A DNA stretch of 64,000 nucleotides from Owenia fusiformis (lineage: Eukaryota; Annelida; Polychaeta; Sabellida; Oweniidae): the NCBI GenBank assembly GCA_903813345.2, contig CAIIXF020000008.1, forward strand, positions 19,762,822 to 19,826,821, given 5' to 3'. Positions within the stretch are counted from its first letter, which is position 1, and every line of letters starts with the position of its first letter. Under the pieces are notes generated by a model. It was not told the origin of the DNA and did no database searches. It was given only the letters and a program-made list of their open reading frames with translations. Shown here piece by piece: positions 59,312 through 64,000 of this stretch. A program made the translations under genes and the position numbers.

Positions 59312-61204
59312 TACTTGACAATGTTTTGTTAAAAATAGACTGTCGAGTATTTCTATCGACATCTATGTAAAGCATCCTGTTATGGGTTACTATAACCTTT
59401 GAAGTCGTGTAATCTAAATGTATGTTACTTGTACCATCTTCATCAAGAATTTTATTCAGTTGAAAACTACTACAAATATCTCAAATATTTTAATTGAGAC
59501 ACTCTCAGGGGCAGTGCTGACTCTGTTAAATTCACAAATGACATATACTGTGTATATTGCTTTATTTGTGAGGACGATCGCGTCAATAGATAGACCTATC
59601 GTTATTTGCGCTGATTAAACAAAAGTTCGTGAGTTGACTGAACTACGATACACGTAGCTTACAATTCGATATAATATTGAAGCTTGTAAATATTTGTATA
59701 TGTGCGATGTTCTTTTCTTAAATAACTAAATACACTTCATACCCGTTTAATGCCGTTATGCCGTTCATCTCGAGAAAAGGGTGTATTAAGCTCGTATTTA
59801 TCACAAAATATAACGAATTTTATGTGAGTTACAGTGCTATACATGTAAGTCTACAAATATTTTTTAACCTTTTATCCGAGTCTTGATGCCATTTTGCTTT
59901 GAATCCCCAAAGGCTAGTGCTAGCCTAGTACACTAGCATTGTAGACCTAATTCGAAACAATTCCACATATACAATTTATCAACACTGCTTAAAATCAGCG
60001 GATGGATGGGCAATCATCCAGAAATAGTCATACTTGTTAAATTAACGGTAAGATCCTACTTACCCTAAGTTTGTCAGGCAATAATAGCCATTATTTCCAA
60101 AACCTCCGTGATAGTAACATGAAACATCGTATCAGTCTTACTTGAACATTAAATTATAATCTCGAGCTTAAAATTCTAAGAACTGGTCTCTGAGTTGAGA
60201 TAACATTGCTCACGAACTAAAACAACATTGGATCGCACTAACTTTATAGTCATTGGAAATCCCATATACACTCCACTTCATATATTAGTGTCAGCAGGAA
60301 GTTTTCATTTTATAGCATGTCAAAGATTGTCAATGTTTGAATATGATTATGTTCCTTTATTATAATTGTTTGAAAAATGATAACATTTTTAATCGCCAAA
60401 CATAGGTATTTTTTATGAGTGATGCAAAAGAGGACTTCTGGTTACAACCCAAACTTATGGAGGGGAGTGTAAACGTAAGTCTGTGAATCATCAAATCATT
60501 CTTATAGAGTGATTCTTAGTAACAATATATTCTTACTGCAGCTTTCTCGGGAATGGTATGACTAAACATATAGTTGATAAGAACGATGTTACTAACAATT
60601 CTTTGAAACAATATATTCAGTGACCACTCTAGGGTACTCACTCGGGTAACTTTGTGCCCCTTCCCCCCCCCCCCATCTCGTGACCATCCAATTGCATCTT
60701 CGGGAGCGATCAATGTGTTCTGATGATAATCCCCTGAAATCGCCTGTTTGGAATTTCTACAGGATATCAACAGCCTGGGGACAAGTGGATCATGCAAAAT
60801 ATGAACAAATATTCCACAAATCAATTTTTATGTGTTATATCCATCCGTCTCTAGAGTATGTGTAAATAAACACCTTCATTTATATTCTTACAGCACACGC
60901 AAACAACTAAAACTAGACGATATGTTTAACATACCACAATATACACCACCTCACTCTATAGTCATTAATAAAAAATCAGTCATATTCTTATACATGTAAG
61001 TATTCTATAGTAAAAGATATAATATACATGTATACACCACGCATTACCAACTCAGTACACTAGTATAGGGGACTTTTTAAACATTTTTAACGTAATCCTG
61101 GGCCTCAGCCTCTTTCTGTTCGTCAACTAGATAGATGGCCATGATGATGTATTTCTCATGGTGATGGCGATGGCCTTGGTGTATTAATATGGCAAATATC
61201 AATA

Positions 61205-61378
61205 CAGTTAAACCTGTCTAATCCGAATGCCACTTTGACCGACAAAACATGTCTGAATTGAAAGGTGGATATTAACATGGTTATATTTGAAAGATTAAAA
61301 CTGGGACAAAATGCGGTCACATTGATAGGTGTTCTGATTAAAGATGTGTTCAGGTGTTCGGACATTCAAGTTTTACTG
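61205..61378. repeat. Possible pogo-like MITE with CAGT ends
   Basis: The left end CAGTTAAACCTGTCTAATCC is preceded by TA; the right end GTTCGGACATTCAAGTTTTA ends CTG. The inverted match is CAGT(T/A)AAAC(C/T)TG. It shares its end with the blocks at 15,413 and 17,827. The arms are short and diverged. Confidence 0.4.
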
Positions 61379-63505
61379 CATGTCGAGTTTCGCTTTACCC
61401 TAGTCGAGTCTAGTTATGAACTACTTTCAAGACGAAGCTCTCCTTTAAGAAGTGAAGTCGAACGAATGTAAAGGGCAGTTTCGCCAAGTATTCCCTTATT
61501 TGTATAAAAATTACTATGGTAGGCTGGGTAATATTCTAAATACCAATCAAATACTTTCAAACATGACATCGATATGACAAAAGTGCTAGTTAACATTTCA
61601 TCGAATCCAACGGCAAGGCAAAAACGCCAAGCAGGTGTAAAAGGGTAGGAGGTCCTATCAAATTATGGTCCTACTCTCCATTGATTTATATGGTGACCTA
61701 AATACAACTCCTCTCATTATCGTATACGCAATCAGGGCCAGTAAGGGCTGTTAAGAAAGGGGACCATAATACCCGGGGGACCATAATTTCTTTCACACCG
61801 GTCACAAAAAGTGTCCTACATAATAGATGGTGAAATATGAGATCATTAATAATGGTTGGAATTAATTACAATTTTGTATTTAACAATTGCAGAAACGTGG
61901 CCTGGACCTATTTGGAGAGGCAAATTGACTTAAAAGCGAATTAGCATTATCATATAGCTACATATTCAGAGTTTCAATTGAAGAAAATGTCTTAATTAAT
62001 ATTTTTCTTTAAACTTTTGCCAAGGAAGCTATTTCTGTCTTATGGGCCGAGCCACGACCAGGAATTCCAAATTGAACATCGCTCATACTGTCATAAAACA
62101 ACTGACAGCATAACATTGTCCCGACTTCTTTTGCATCCTTGGTTCACGGAGGTTGGGATGACCGTAAGTTCGCCAGTGAATTTGGCATCGAGCAGCGGTT
62201 GTTTTGAATATAAAGCATTATACGTGCTTCTTAAAGCCTAATTCTTAATGTCAAATTGTATTTTATTACCAATGAATGTGAGCAATACTTGTTGGGTATA
62301 TCCCGTCTATTATACGGTCGTAATTTACGCATGAAATCATGGAAGACAGACCCAGGATTAAAAATCCATGATACCGCTGCGTGTAAACGCCCTCTCATTT
62401 TAAATATATATCTACTGCAAGAAGGTAAGGTCATGGTGCTACAATGCCTGGTAATTTCATTCGTGGAAGTGAGACTGGATTGGTCTCCAACAATACAAAT
62501 CAATAAAGAGCTTTATGTGAACAACTTACTATTTCAATAGCGACTTGCGAGACAAAAATGAATTGAATTCCAAAATAAATAGTGAACTTTCAAAAACCCT
62601 CATGTGAGTTAACTTTCAAAAAACCTTTATATGACCTCTTAATAACAAGCATTATTGGGGCTACTAGATTTTGAATTACAAAATCCAGGCCCTAACATTG
62701 AACATCGTAGCAACAAAACAGAAATCGAAATTAGCACGGAATAAAGGTAACAAGTAAACCTGATTCCCTAGGCACTAGAAGCACATTCTTAATCGTACAA
62801 ACATAAGACACAATGATAAGAGAAGAGAGAAATTTAAGAGAGAAATTTCGTGAAACAGGCGAGACGGGATAACATGTTTTGTATTCTACACATGCTATGA
62901 TCGATATTTTCTATCCTTTACTACTAGGCAGGAAAGAACGAGTCTTCGTAGAAATAATTATCATAAAAATCCATAAATTAACGTCTGGAACCAAACTCGA
63001 CTGACACTGAAATGGAAAAATAGGAGATCAACATTGTATGTGATCCTTTGGGAAGATACGAATCATGGTGAACATGGAACTGTTTTTTGAATCAGAGCAA
63101 AGTCACTCAATTTTGGAAGAGCAAACTTGTGGACAATTCACAAAATGTAGCCAGGGAGCTACCTATGATATACACTAACCGTTAACCATGGTTAGTGGAA
63201 CTGACTAATCAACTACATCGACAAATGATGCATGTTTTCACCTTTATATCATTGATATTGATGACACATGAAGTGAGACGCTTATACATTACACAAGGCA
63301 GGCTGCTATACAACTTCAGAGCCAACAAACTTTCTGGTGATCTTTGAGGGCAAGGTAATAAAGTACAACCTCCCCTCCATAAGTTTGGCAACCTTAGCTC
63401 CCCCCATTGAACTACGTGCTAAAGCCTCTTTACCTTTGAATTTTTATTTACTTAACTTGCGATGAAAATACTTATACTATTGATGAATACGTAATTTGAC
63501 TTCAT

Positions 63506-63538
63506 TTCCAATACCTCCAAATTTTGGAGGTATTGGAA
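63506..63538. repeat. Perfect 15-bp palindromic stem
   Basis: TTCCAATACCTCCAA and TTGGAGGTATTGGAA are separated by three bases (ATT). No U tract or gene adjoins it that would support a regulatory call. Confidence 0.7.
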
Positions 63539-63749
63539 TTGGAAAAAAATTTTTTTTCTTCAATTACAATAAGTCGAAAATTTATGATTTTGATGAATTT
63601 TTGAAAATCGACATAAATTAAATAGCCTTATAACAAAGGGCAACATATAAAAAACTATGAAGACACATCAATGCATTTCTTTGAATGAAATACTACAGAT
63701 CGAGACACTTGACTGAACAACTTTCTTGAAAGGCAGATGAGGTATTTTG

Positions 63750-64000
63750 AAAACATTCCCTTTCTATGGTGCCCTATTCCCATATTGCACTCAGTTTCTT
63801 CCTATGCTACCTCACTCTGTTCCAAGGTTACCAAGCCCCATTCCCTTCCCATCGTGCATTATTCAATTCCCATAATACCATATTCCCTGTAAATGCTATT
63901 ATATAGCATATACCCATTCTCATGCCACGTTGTCTCATTCTCTCCCCATTGTACCCCATTCTTTCCTATACTGCCTCACTCTGTTTTAATGTTGCCCCAT
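63750..64000. repeat. Degenerate pyrimidine-rich tandem repeat reaching the window end
   Basis: It has loosely repeated phrases such as CCCATTCTTTCCTATACTGC and CCTCACTCTGTT with a spacing of roughly 30-40 bases. It continues past the window, so its extent is unknown. Confidence 0.5.

Larger units (their letters stand above)
59312..64000. other. Right-hand region with no supported gene
   Basis: Several ORFs of 60-100 codons exist on both strands, but none shows a recognisable domain, codon pattern or splice context. A run of 13 C is at about 60,662-60,674. Some repeated phrases (GGACCATAAT at 61,760 and 61,780) are present. The small repeats listed below are the only structured items I can support. 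Confidence 0.5.

Noticed and set aside
62017-62540. Two + strand ORFs of 74 and 94 codons
   Set aside because: There is no domain, no splice signals in phase and no repeat or paralogue; lengths are within chance for this sequence.

Overview
The window reads as nuclear DNA from an animal, most likely a marine invertebrate. Genes have GT/AG introns, are far apart, and sit in AT-rich sequence full of short inverted-repeat elements, minisatellites and satellites. The families (DEG/ENaC channels, a polypeptide GalNAc-transferase, a BTB/C2H2 zinc-finger locus, a ROCO GTPase with a Death domain, a mariner transposon) fit a lophotrochozoan or an invertebrate deuterostome. The sequence alone does not let me name the species.

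Layout. (1) 1-13.4 kb: two tandem single-exon DEG/ENaC channel genes on the + strand, the first cut by the window edge. The duplication includes their 3' flanks. A 3,056-bp terminal-inverted-repeat element sits in the flank of copy A, and the uninterrupted site survives in copy B. A minisatellite of about 42 bp starts at the stop codon of copy B. (2) 13.5-18.1 kb: seven exons encoding the C-terminal part of a polypeptide GalNAc-transferase. Its 5' exons are not in the window, so the channel genes may lie inside its intron. (3) 18.6-19.9 kb: a satellite with a 103-bp monomer and a 578-bp higher-order period. (4) 22.07-51.4 kb: a BTB transcription-factor locus. Three shared 5' exons end in phase 1, and four separate downstream exons (37.5, 43.2, 46.5 and 50.1 kb) each carry a matching acceptor, an array of 8-10 zinc fingers and a stop codon. 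This is a lola-like alternative-terminal-exon design. The long intron holds 4.3 near-perfect copies of a 2,491-bp tandem unit, an intact mariner element and several foldback elements. (5) 53.9-58.2 kb, - strand: a four-exon, 1,101-residue ROCO protein with a Death domain. A block of about ten hydrophobic helices lies inside its Roc GTPase domain. (6) 58.3-64 kb: a long foldback element and otherwise no gene I can support.

The two strongest candidates for undescribed biology are the ROCO protein with a membrane domain nested between switch I and G3 of its GTPase fold, and the BTB locus with interchangeable zinc-finger endings. A smaller theme is that tandem repeats begin at or next to coding 3' ends: channel copy B, the third zinc-finger exon (whose array carries many AATAAA hexamers) and the fourth zinc-finger exon (repeats within the coding tail).
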